Origin: Marinobacter antarcticus
Lineage (GTDB): Bacteria; Pseudomonadota; Gammaproteobacteria; Pseudomonadales; Oleiphilaceae
Reading direction: 5' to 3'
Assembly (NCBI RefSeq): GCF_011049865.1
Contig: NZ_DRGY01000046.1
Coordinates: forward strand, 1 to 64,000
DNA: 64,000 nucleotides
Position numbers and translations under genes: made by a program. The notes beneath the pieces were generated by a model that was not told where the DNA came from, searched no databases, and saw only the letters and a list, made by a program, of their open reading frames with translations. Positions within the stretch are counted from its first letter, which is position 1. The number at the start of each line of letters is the position of its first letter. Below are positions 57,619 through 64,000 of the stretch, piece by piece.

Positions 57619-60303
57619 GTGGATCCCATGGTTAAACCGACTGTCAGCACGCAAACCACTTGCCCTTATTGTGGCGTGGGTTGCGGCGTTACGGCGACGC
57701 CATCAGGCGTAACCGGCGACGAAAGCCACCCGGCCAATCGGGGGCGGCTGTGTGTGAAAGGTTCGGCGTTGCATGAAACACTGGTGCCCCGGGGAAGGCT
57801 GTTGAGGCCCCGAATTGCGGGTGAGGACCGGAGCTGGTCAGAGGCCCTGGACCAGGTATCCAGCGCTATTCGTGATGCAGTCTCCCGGTTCGGCCCGGGG
57901 TCGGTGGCTTTTTACTTGTCGGGTCAGTTGTTGACGGAGGACTACTTCGTAGCCAACAAGCTCGCCAAGGGCTTTATTGGTACGCCCCATGTGGATACCA
58001 ACTCCCGTCTTTGCATGTCCTCGGCAGTGGCCGCCCACAAACGCGCGTTTGGCGAGGACTGTGTGCCAGGGTGTTATGAAGACCTGGAGCTCGCGGACCT
58101 TCTGGTGCTGGCGGGTAGCAACGCCGTCTGGGCTCATCCCGTTCTTTACCAGCGGATGCAGGCTTCGCAACGGGCCGGCCGTCGGGTGGTGGTTATAGAC
58201 CCCCGCCGAACCGCAACGGCAGAGCTTGCGGACATGCACCTCAAACTGAAACCGGGTACCGACACGATTCTGTTTAACGGCTTATTGGTGTGGCTGGTGC
58301 AGCACGAAGCCACAGACCAGAGCTACATTGTGGAACACTGCAGCGGGTTTGCACAAACGCTGGCTTGTGCACAAGAGATTGCGCCATCGGTGGTGTCAGT
58401 TGCGGCCCAATGCGATCTTGACGAAGACGACGTCGAGAGATTTTACCGCTGGTACGCCGAAACCCCTCTTACTGTGACAGCGTTTTCCCAGGGGGTTAAT
58501 CAGGCGGTAACCGGCACTGACAAGTGCAACGCCATTATTAACTGCCATCTGGCTACGGGTCGTGTGGGCCGGCCGGGCGCCAGCCCCTTCTCGCTGACCG
58601 GCCAGCCCAACGCCATGGGTGGCCGGGAAGTCGGGGGCCTGGCCAATACTCTGGCCGCTCATATGGAATACGACACGGTAGGGGCTCGCGAACAGCTGGC
58701 CGGATTCTGGGGTACAGATCGCCTTCCGGAGGGCCCCGGGTTGAAGGCCGTTGATCTGTTTGAGGCCGTGCATCGCGGCGACATCAAGGTACTCTGGATT
58801 ATGGGTACGAATCCGGCGGTTAGCCTGCCGGATTCGGCGCGGGTTTGTGAAGCGCTGGAACGTTGTCCGACGGTAATCGTGTCCGATTGTATGGCGAATA
58901 CGGACACCACGGCGTTTGCCGATATTTTGCTACCGGCGGCTGGCTGGGGCGAAAAAGACGGCACCGTAACCAATTCGGAGCGTTGTATTTCCCGCCAGCG
59001 CGCCTTCCTGCCTTTGCCCGCCGAGGTTTGGCCAGACTGGCGCATACTGGCTTCGGTGGCGCGCGGGCTTGGGCATGCCAAGGCCTTCCCGTATCAGAGC
59101 CCTGGGGATGTTTTCCGGGAGCACGCGGCGCTTTCAAGCCTCGCTTGCAAGGTCAGTGATGGCCGTCAGATGTTTGATATCGGAGCGTTGGCCCACCTGA
59201 CAGAGGCCCGGTACAACCAACTGAAGCCGATCCAGTGGCCTGTAACGGTGGATGAGGCCGGTGTTGCAACCGGCACCCCCCGATTGTTCGCTGACGGGCG
59301 TTTTGTCACAGATGACCGACGGGCCCGGATGGTGCCCATCTCTGCCGGGCTGCCCCGCCAGACCCCAACTCGCCATTATCCTTTCGTGGTCAACACCGGT
59401 CGGATTCGTGATCAATGGCACACCATGACACGGACAGCGCTGGCACCGCGGCTTCTGACACATCGCCAGGAACCCTTCGTTGAGATTCACCCGCGCGATG
59501 CGCTTCGCCTTGATGTTTGCGAAGGCGCTTTGTGTGAGCTCACCGGCCCCGGGCCTGCGCCCTTTATTGGTCGGGCCCGGATTACATCAGACCAGCGACC
59601 CGGGGACGTGTTTATACCGATTCACTGGAGTGGATGTTTTGCGTCACAAAGCGTGGCAACGAATCTGATCTCCGCCGTAACGGACCCGATTTCCGGGCAG
59701 CCGGAAAGCAAGCACGGTGTTGCCAGCCTTCGCCGGCTGCCCTGCAGGTGGCAGGCCCGTCTGATGCTGCGCCCTAAAGACGACAGGCAGCTGCGACTAA
59801 CAGAGCTTTGTGACTACTGGTGCCGCCAGCCCTTGGCCCACAGTGATAGTTGGTGGCTGGCAGGCAGCCAGAGAATGAACTGGGAGTTTGAGGCGACTGG
59901 ACTGTTGTCGGGAGAACCGCAGATGGTCATGGCCGATTCGGCGCAAGGCCGATTCCGGGCGGCCCGGGTGGTTGATGGCAGGTTGGCGGCCGTTCTTCTG
60001 GTGGATAACGCTGTTGATCTCCTGCCGGATCTGGCCTGGCTGGATGAATGCTTTGCCGCGGACCGGCTGAGCCAGGATCAGCGGAACTGTTTACTGGCGG
60101 GGCGAGCGGTTGACACAGAAGAGATCGGCGCGCTGGTGTGCAGCTGTTTTCAGGTGGGAGACCGTCAAATCATCAACGCCATCCGTGGCGGGCAGGATAC
60201 GGTAGAGACACTGGGGAAAGCCCTGAAATGCGGCACCAACTGCGGCTCCTGTGTTCCCGAGATTCAGGAGCTGTTGCAGCATGAGCTGACAGAAGCCGGG
60301 TAG
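57619..60303 (+). CDS. nasA: Assimilatory nitrate reductase catalytic subunit
   Basis: NasA reduces nitrate to nitrite at a Mo-bis-MGD centre. The 894-residue protein has the N-terminal [4Fe-4S] motif CPYCGVGCGV with the distant GRLCVKG, the molybdopterin body (NSRLCMSSAVAAHKRAFG with the Mo-ligand Cys) and a C-terminal BFD-like [2Fe-2S] domain (CSCFQVG...CGTNCGSC). That added domain is typical of the Klebsiella-type enzyme. The start is taken at GTG 57619, which has AGAGGG 6 bases upstream; ATG 57628 is the alternative. A hairpin without T-run follows the stop. Confidence 0.93.
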   Translation: MDPMVKPTVSTQTTCPYCGVGCGVTATPSGVTGDESHPANRGRLCVKGSALHETLVPRGRLLRPRIAGEDRSWSEALDQVSSAIRDAVSRFGPGSVAFYLSGQLLTEDYFVANKLAKGFIGTPHVDTNSRLCMSSAVAAHKRAFGEDCVPGCYEDLELADLLVLAGSNAVWAHPVLYQRMQASQRAGRRVVVIDPRRTATAELADMHLKLKPGTDTILFNGLLVWLVQHEATDQSYIVEHCSGFAQTLACAQEIAPSVVSVAAQCDLDEDDVERFYRWYAETPLTVTAFSQGVNQAVTGTDKCNAIINCHLATGRVGRPGASPFSLTGQPNAMGGREVGGLANTLAAHMEYDTVGAREQLAGFWGTDRLPEGPGLKAVDLFEAVHRGDIKVLWIMGTNPAVSLPDSARVCEALERCPTVIVSDCMANTDTTAFADILLPAAGWGEKDGTVTNSERCISRQRAFLPLPAEVWPDWRILASVARGLGHAKAFPYQSPGDVFREHAALSSLACKVSDGRQMFDIGALAHLTEARYNQLKPIQWPVTVDEAGVATGTPRLFADGRFVTDDRRARMVPISAGLPRQTPTRHYPFVVNTGRIRDQWHTMTRTALAPRLLTHRQEPFVEIHPRDALRLDVCEGALCELTGPGPAPFIGRARITSDQRPGDVFIPIHWSGCFASQSVATNLISAVTDPISGQPESKHGVASLRRLPCRWQARLMLRPKDDRQLRLTELCDYWCRQPLAHSDSWWLAGSQRMNWEFEATGLLSGEPQMVMADSAQGRFRAARVVDGRLAAVLLVDNAVDLLPDLAWLDECFAADRLSQDQRNCLLAGRAVDTEEIGALVCSCFQVGDRQIINAIRGGQDTVETLGKALKCGTNCGSCVPEIQELLQHELTEAG

Positions 60304-60330
60304 CCAGAACCCTGGACCCTGGACCCTGCC

Positions 60331-61047
60331 TCAGGGTGTCTTGCGCAGCATCGATATGGGAACGCGATAGCGCCGACCGCGGAATTTACCCGTTCCATCT
60401 ACGGTACAGGTTTTCCGGTTGACCCGGATGATCACTCCGTGGAACTCCCGAGTGCCAGAGCCAAAGGCGACCGCATCCTCTACTTGCCAGGGCGACGGCT
60501 GGAGCGCCGGATCGGGGAGCTCGAAAGGTTCACTGGATAAAGGAATCTGGCGCTCAACCGCCCGCTTTGCCAGTGCTTCCCGAACCGCGTCAGAACGACC
60601 ACTTTCACGCAACTCATCAAGAATGGCGTAGAAGTGCCGGTTGTGGACCGAACCGCGATAACGCTTGCCGGCGCTGTGTTGCAGCAGATGCGCAAACTCA
60701 TGACAGCAGGTGTGCGCCAAAAGATTGAGCGTGCTCAACTCGCCGCCGAAATAGTCTTGTTTATGGATTTCCCGAGCCGAGAGCCAGCCACTGGCGGTGT
60801 CAGGCTGATGTTTGGCCTGAATCATGCGGAGGCCGTAGGTAATCTGATGCTGTTGTAATTGCGGGTCAAAACGATGGTAGGTCGCCTGCCCGGAACCCAC
60901 ACGGCACGCCAGAGTGCTGCCAGGTGCCCGTTGCTGGACGCTGGCTGCGGCGGGTTGCCAGAGTATGCTGTGCGTGACCTCGCACATCACATTGCCAAGA
61001 TTCTGCGCGTGTATCGTGGATATGATCATAAAGATCAACGATGTCAT
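60331..61047 (-). CDS. SprT-like zinc metallopeptidase-fold protein
   Basis: This is a 238-residue protein with the zinc-binding HEFAH (His116, Glu117, His120 in HTCCHEFAHLLQ) and the following HNRHFYAILDEL, as in SprT/Spartan-like domains. The C-terminal 70 residues form a small basic beta-domain (FHGVIIRVNRKTCTVDGTG). Genomic context gives no substrate. The N-terminus is uncertain: the longest frame is given, with Met21 (60987) as an alternative, and neither has a good ribosome site. Confidence 0.75.
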   Translation of the reverse strand: MTSLIFMIISTIHAQNLGNVMCEVTHSILWQPAAASVQQRAPGSTLACRVGSGQATYHRFDPQLQQHQITYGLRMIQAKHQPDTASGWLSAREIHKQDYFGGELSTLNLLAHTCCHEFAHLLQHSAGKRYRGSVHNRHFYAILDELRESGRSDAVREALAKRAVERQIPLSSEPFELPDPALQPSPWQVEDAVAFGSGTREFHGVIIRVNRKTCTVDGTGKFRGRRYRVPISMLRKTP

Positions 61048-61120
61048 GTTTACGTGCTAAAAACTATTTCCCCCGCGTATTTTCGCCCGCTTTTTTTGGA
61101 TTTCGGTGTTTTTGTGGAAC

Positions 61121-61157
61121 AAAAAAGAGAGCCGCAGCAAGGCTGCAGCTCTCTTTT
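61121..61157 (-). terminator. Terminator downstream of hcp
   Basis: AGAGAGC-C-GCAGC (61126-61138) pairs with GCTGC-A-GCTCTCT (61142-61154) around AAG, with A-runs on one side and T on the other. It works for the minus-strand hcp and also looks bidirectional. Confidence 0.85.
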
Positions 61158-61172
61158 ATAAGCGGGTAGGTA

Positions 61173-61691
61173 TTACGCCTCGATTGGCGAACGCCAGTCG
61201 TCTGCACCGGACGTGCCGGCAACGGCGTGTTCCCAGGTTACCTTGCGGTAGGACAGGGAAACGGTGACCAGCTGTGTGAAATCAGCGCTGGCGGTGTCCT
61301 GGCAGTGTGGCATGTTGCAGTTAACGTCGATGATGGTGGCGTCTTCCAGAATGGTGGAGAAGAAGTGCTCCTGCTTGCCCTCTACAGAGGTGCGGTACCA
61401 CTTCAATTCTACCTTCGGCAACATTTCGCCAGACGCCAGAGCGTTGTACATCAGCGGTGTGGCTTTGTTCAGTGCGGATGTGAATTTGAACGGCTTGTGC
61501 ACGCGCTGGCCGGAAGGCTGGCCAGACTGGGGATCTGTGGGAACGGTAACAACGTGGCTGAATTCCTGAACCAGCACTTCGTCTTCGTGCCCTTCAACGT
61601 AGATGTTACCGACCGAATCGGATGTGAAGGCACCGGCGGTGATGTTGCCCTGAGTTTGGCCTTCGATAGAGATATAACAAGGAGTTGGCAT
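61173..61691 (-). CDS. hcp: Hcp-family type VI secretion tube protein
   Basis: Hcp forms hexameric rings that stack into the type VI secretion tube. The 172-residue protein has the family start (MPTPCYISIEGQTQGNITAG), the FTSALNKATPLMYNALASGE segment and the closing VTVSLSYRKVTWEH strand. There is no C-terminal toxin extension. No other T6SS gene is in the window, so it is an orphan copy. GGAG lies 6 bases before the ATG. A sigma-54-like site lies 67 bp upstream and a strong terminator follows, so it is monocistronic. Confidence 0.93.
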   Translation of the reverse strand: MPTPCYISIEGQTQGNITAGAFTSDSVGNIYVEGHEDEVLVQEFSHVVTVPTDPQSGQPSGQRVHKPFKFTSALNKATPLMYNALASGEMLPKVELKWYRTSVEGKQEHFFSTILEDATIIDVNCNMPHCQDTASADFTQLVTVSLSYRKVTWEHAVAGTSGADDWRSPIEA

Positions 61692-61757
61692 TGTCTGCTC
61701 CGTGACATTTAAGTGAATGTTCGTCCCCGGGGTGTTCCCTGGACGGGCTTTCTCATT

Positions 61758-61773
61758 ACAATGTGTATGCCAA
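61758..61773 (-). promoter_or_regulatory. Sigma-54-like site upstream of hcp
   Basis: The minus strand reads TGGCATACACATTGTA, close to TGGCAC-N5-TTGCA, but the -12 is GT instead of GC. Orphan hcp genes are sigma-54 dependent in several bacteria, for example Vibrio. The imperfect -12 keeps confidence low. Confidence 0.4.
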
Positions 61774-61896
61774 CATAATAAAAATCTTTAAAAACAAAGA
61801 GATAAAAATATTTCCGGCCGAGGCTTCAGAGTGATGAGCAAACCCTTGCCTGGCGATCGGGCGAGCTTTTGCTGGTCGGGCAACAAGTTGCCCGGA

Positions 61897-63627
61897 TTAC
61901 AGTCGATAGACGAACGACAGCACGAGGGCGAGCAGCAACAGGACCGACAGCCCTTGCCAGAAGCCCAGCGGATGGCGCTCGATCAGAGGTTTACGATGTT
62001 GTTTTTGCCAGTGATGACCGGGCTGGCGCAGATCGAACATAAATTCAGACAGTGCCGGATAACGTTTGTGGGGTTCCGGATGCAGGGCCCGCGCGAGGGC
62101 CTCATCCACCCAGCCTGGCAGGTCGTCGCGGTACAGGCGGGCGGGGTGGTAGGTAAGCCGGCGCAACTGGTTCTGATTGCGGATGCCTGGCACGCGGGTG
62201 CCGTAGGGCAATTGGCCGGTTAGCAGCTGGTAGGTAATCACACCAAGGGAAAACTGGTCGGCCTGCCAGTTGGTGGGTTCGCCCAGAAAGGTTTCCGGTG
62301 CGCTGTAAAGTGCTGCGCCCCGGGGCCAGGTGGGTTCGTTATGCTCCCGGAGTTCCTGCAGGCCGGCGATGCGGGTTGCGCCAAAGTCGATCAGCACTAA
62401 GGTGCCCTGGTCGTCGATCAGAATATTGTCCGGCTTCAGGTCCTGGTGCACCATTTCCAACCGGTGAAAAGCCCGCAGCCCCCGGGCTATTTGTTCCACC
62501 AACTGGCGCACGGTCTCCAGGGGTGGGTTCGGGTTGTCCAGCAACCATTGCTTGAGACTGGTTCCCTGCACGTATTCGGTGGCCAGGTACAGACAACTGC
62601 GTTGCCGTTGTGGCGCAAAGGGTCGCACCACATGGGGGCTGTTGATGCGCTGGGCCACCCATTGCTCCGTGTTGAAGTGTTCCAGCGCTCTGGGGTCTTG
62701 CTGCATGTCCATGGCCGGTACTTTGATGGCCACTTGTCGATTGCTGGCCTCGTCCACCGCCAGGTAGACATGGCTGCGGCTGCTGGCATGAATCAGCCGC
62801 AGGGCCCGGTAGCCGTCCAACAACTGCCCCGGCAACAGCTCGGGAGCGAACGGCAGTTGGTGGGCATCCAGAGTAATGTCTTCATTGCTCTTTTGAGTGG
62901 GTATCGAGTCCACTCGCACAATCTGCGCACTCAGATTATCGTCGCTGCCGTGAGCGAGTGCCGCTGCGATCAACTGCCTGGCTGCAGCGTCCGGATCGTC
63001 GCCGGATTCCCGGATGATTCCGGCCATGTCGCCTTCCGACAAGTGCTCGTACACGCCATCGGTTGCCAGCACAAAGGTGTCACCGGGCCACACAGGTACG
63101 GTCAGGTAGTCAATGTCCAGTTGCGAGCTCAGGCCCATGGCCCGATTCAGGCAGCTTTCGTCCCGAGACAGCCAGACCCGGTGATCGGTTGTCAGTTGTT
63201 CCAGAACCTTACCCTGTAATCGATAAATGCGAGCGTCGCCCACATGGAAGAGGTGGGCTGTGGCGGATTTCAGGATCAGCACACTGAGGGTGCACACATA
63301 ACCGCGATCCTGATCATACCGGTACCGGCTTTGCCGGGTCTGGGCATGCAGCCAGGCGTTGCTTGCTCGCAATACCCGTTGAGCGGACTGTTTGACCGAC
63401 CAGCTCTCCGGAGTCGAGTAGTAGTCACTCAAAAACCCCGCGACCGCAGACTCACTGGCAATCTGGCTGACGTTGCTGGAGCTGATGCCGTCGGCGATGG
63501 CCACCGCGATGCCTTTGGACTGCAGTTGTTGATTGCCTGGAATAATCAGGCCATGGAAGTCCTGGTTAACCGGCTTGTGGCCTTTGTCCGAGTGCTGGCC
63601 AGTGGTAACCGAAAGCTGGGAGATCAT
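61897..63627 (-). CDS. Fused PP2C phosphatase / Ser-Thr protein kinase
   Basis: This is a 576-residue bifunctional signalling protein. Residues 1-240 are a PP2C phosphatase (VNQDFHG, AIADGISSS, HVGDARIYRL, LATDGVYEHL, GSDDNLSAQIV). Residues 270-530 are a Hanks-type kinase (HQDLKPDN with catalytic Asp396; IDFGATR with Asp414; YSAPE). A single C-terminal membrane span (LSVLLLLALVLSFVYRL) anchors it. In Pseudomonas aeruginosa a similar kinase lies within the nitrate assimilation cluster. Here it follows the FNT transporter gene, which it may regulate. ATG 63627 is used; GTG 63654 is possible. Confidence 0.88.
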   Translation of the reverse strand: MISQLSVTTGQHSDKGHKPVNQDFHGLIIPGNQQLQSKGIAVAIADGISSSNVSQIASESAVAGFLSDYYSTPESWSVKQSAQRVLRASNAWLHAQTRQSRYRYDQDRGYVCTLSVLILKSATAHLFHVGDARIYRLQGKVLEQLTTDHRVWLSRDESCLNRAMGLSSQLDIDYLTVPVWPGDTFVLATDGVYEHLSEGDMAGIIRESGDDPDAAARQLIAAALAHGSDDNLSAQIVRVDSIPTQKSNEDITLDAHQLPFAPELLPGQLLDGYRALRLIHASSRSHVYLAVDEASNRQVAIKVPAMDMQQDPRALEHFNTEQWVAQRINSPHVVRPFAPQRQRSCLYLATEYVQGTSLKQWLLDNPNPPLETVRQLVEQIARGLRAFHRLEMVHQDLKPDNILIDDQGTLVLIDFGATRIAGLQELREHNEPTWPRGAALYSAPETFLGEPTNWQADQFSLGVITYQLLTGQLPYGTRVPGIRNQNQLRRLTYHPARLYRDDLPGWVDEALARALHPEPHKRYPALSEFMFDLRQPGHHWQKQHRKPLIERHPLGFWQGLSVLLLLALVLSFVYRL

Positions 63628-63700
63628 GGGTAATTTTGCCTCAGACAACGGCACAAAGCCCGGAAGATGCAGCTTCGGGCTTCGTGCGCTCTGCAGTGGT

Positions 63701-64000
63701 TTAGTTGGCGCGGGTTTTCACACCCTCGTAGCTGCCAGGGAAGTTACGCTTGGGCGCAGTGCGAATGTGCGTGGCATAGAGAGTAAGACCGGTAAAGGAC
63801 AGGCCGCCCACCAGATTGCCCAGCACAGTCGGGATCTCGTTCCAGACGAAGTAGTCCAGGATGGAGAACTCGCCGCCCATCATCAGGGCGAACGGGAACA
63901 GGAACATGTTGACGATTGAGTGCTCAAAGCCCATGTAAAAGAACAGCATGACCGGCATCCACATGGCCAGCACCTTGCCCGGCACCGTTGTGGAAATCAT
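63701..64000 (-). CDS. FNT-family formate/nitrite transporter (C-terminal part)
   Basis: Only the last 99 residues are in the window; the gene continues beyond 64000. GFEHSIVNMFLFPFALMMGG is the FNT signature region of FocA/NirC channels, followed by a final span (GGLSFTGLTLYATH). The pentameric channel passes nitrite, nitrate or formate. Position beside the nitrate assimilation genes and the kinase/phosphatase favours nitrite or nitrate; formate from the distant fds locus is possible but less likely. Confidence 0.88.
   Translation of the reverse strand: MISTTVPGKVLAMWMPVMLFFYMGFEHSIVNMFLFPFALMMGGEFSILDYFVWNEIPTVLGNLVGGLSFTGLTLYATHIRTAPKRNFPGSYEGVKTRAN

Noticed and set aside
57577-57628. Earlier ATG (57577) as the nasA start
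   Set aside because: It would lie about three bases after the predicted sigma-54 transcription start and has no ribosome site; GTG 57619 is better placed.
60322-60337. Hairpin ACCCTG/CAGGGT after nasA
   Set aside because: It lacks a T-run on the plus strand and overlaps the end of the SprT-like gene; it may simply come from the CCCTGGA direct repeats there.
1-64000. CRISPR arrays, insertion sequences, prophage or rRNA genes
   Set aside because: No regularly spaced repeats, transposase-like or phage-like proteins, or rRNA segments were seen on either strand. The only mobile DNA noticed is the intron end at 1-143.

Overview
The window reads like a chromosomal segment of a marine, halotolerant gammaproteobacterium. 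The best guess is Marinobacter or a close relative. The grounds are a Pseudomonas-type OprI/Lpp lipoprotein, a wax-ester synthase/DGAT homologue, ectoine genes with their dedicated aspartate kinase, a soluble Mo-type formate dehydrogenase and a Klebsiella-like nitrate assimilation regulon. The species is inferred from family resemblance only.

Layout. 1-3.3 kb: the 5' end of a group IIC intron abutting the lpp terminator, then lpp, an L,D-transpeptidase, a K+/H+ antiporter and tRNA-Gly(CCC). 3.5-12.5 kb: a formate module with an OFA-family transporter, a ModE-like/periplasmic-binding-fold regulator, and the operon fdsG-fdsB-fdsA-fdhD-fdsD. 12.6-19.1 kb: an HD-GYP protein, NDH-2, a spermidine-synthase-like protein, an ankyrin protein, a PEBP protein, a YiiX-like protein and a TetR regulator. 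Remnants of a DUF3427-type protein and of a LOG-family gene lie between them. 19.1-26.2 kb: a patchwork of intact sulfur and redox genes (AhpD-like, rhodanese, YeeE/YedE permease, SDR, acetolactate-synthase-like) mixed with broken ones (TVP38 and DUF547 pieces, an alpha/beta-hydrolase-OsmC stub, a peroxiredoxin lacking its N-terminus). Related 14-bp palindromes that look like TetR operators recur through it. 26.2-31.8 kb: a tight four-gene cluster of unknown purpose: a TVP38-flavoprotein fusion, a radical SAM enzyme, a sodium:solute symporter and a calcineurin-like phosphoesterase.

32-35.4 kb: ectA-ectB-ask with no ectC. 35.6-48 kb: mostly housekeeping genes (tag, a PPTase, pdxH, an MHYT protein, a large AsmA-like protein, yfbR, qmcA-nfeD, a glutamine amidotransferase, a TM2 protein, WS/DGAT). 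48-64 kb: nitrate assimilation. It holds an FAD reductase plus nirB-nirD, the antiterminator nasR, the ABC transporter nrtABD, nasA, and a fused PP2C phosphatase/Ser-Thr kinase beside a FNT-family channel gene that runs off the window. Both minus-strand operons have a sigma-54 type promoter followed by an intrinsic terminator before the first gene, the arrangement expected for nitrogen control plus NasR (NIT-ANTAR) antitermination. An SprT-like gene and an orphan hcp sit inside this region.

The items most worth a second look are the unknown radical SAM/SSF/phosphoesterase cluster, the missing ectC, the two leader attenuators, the proposed TetR regulon spread over decayed genes, and the group IIC intron.
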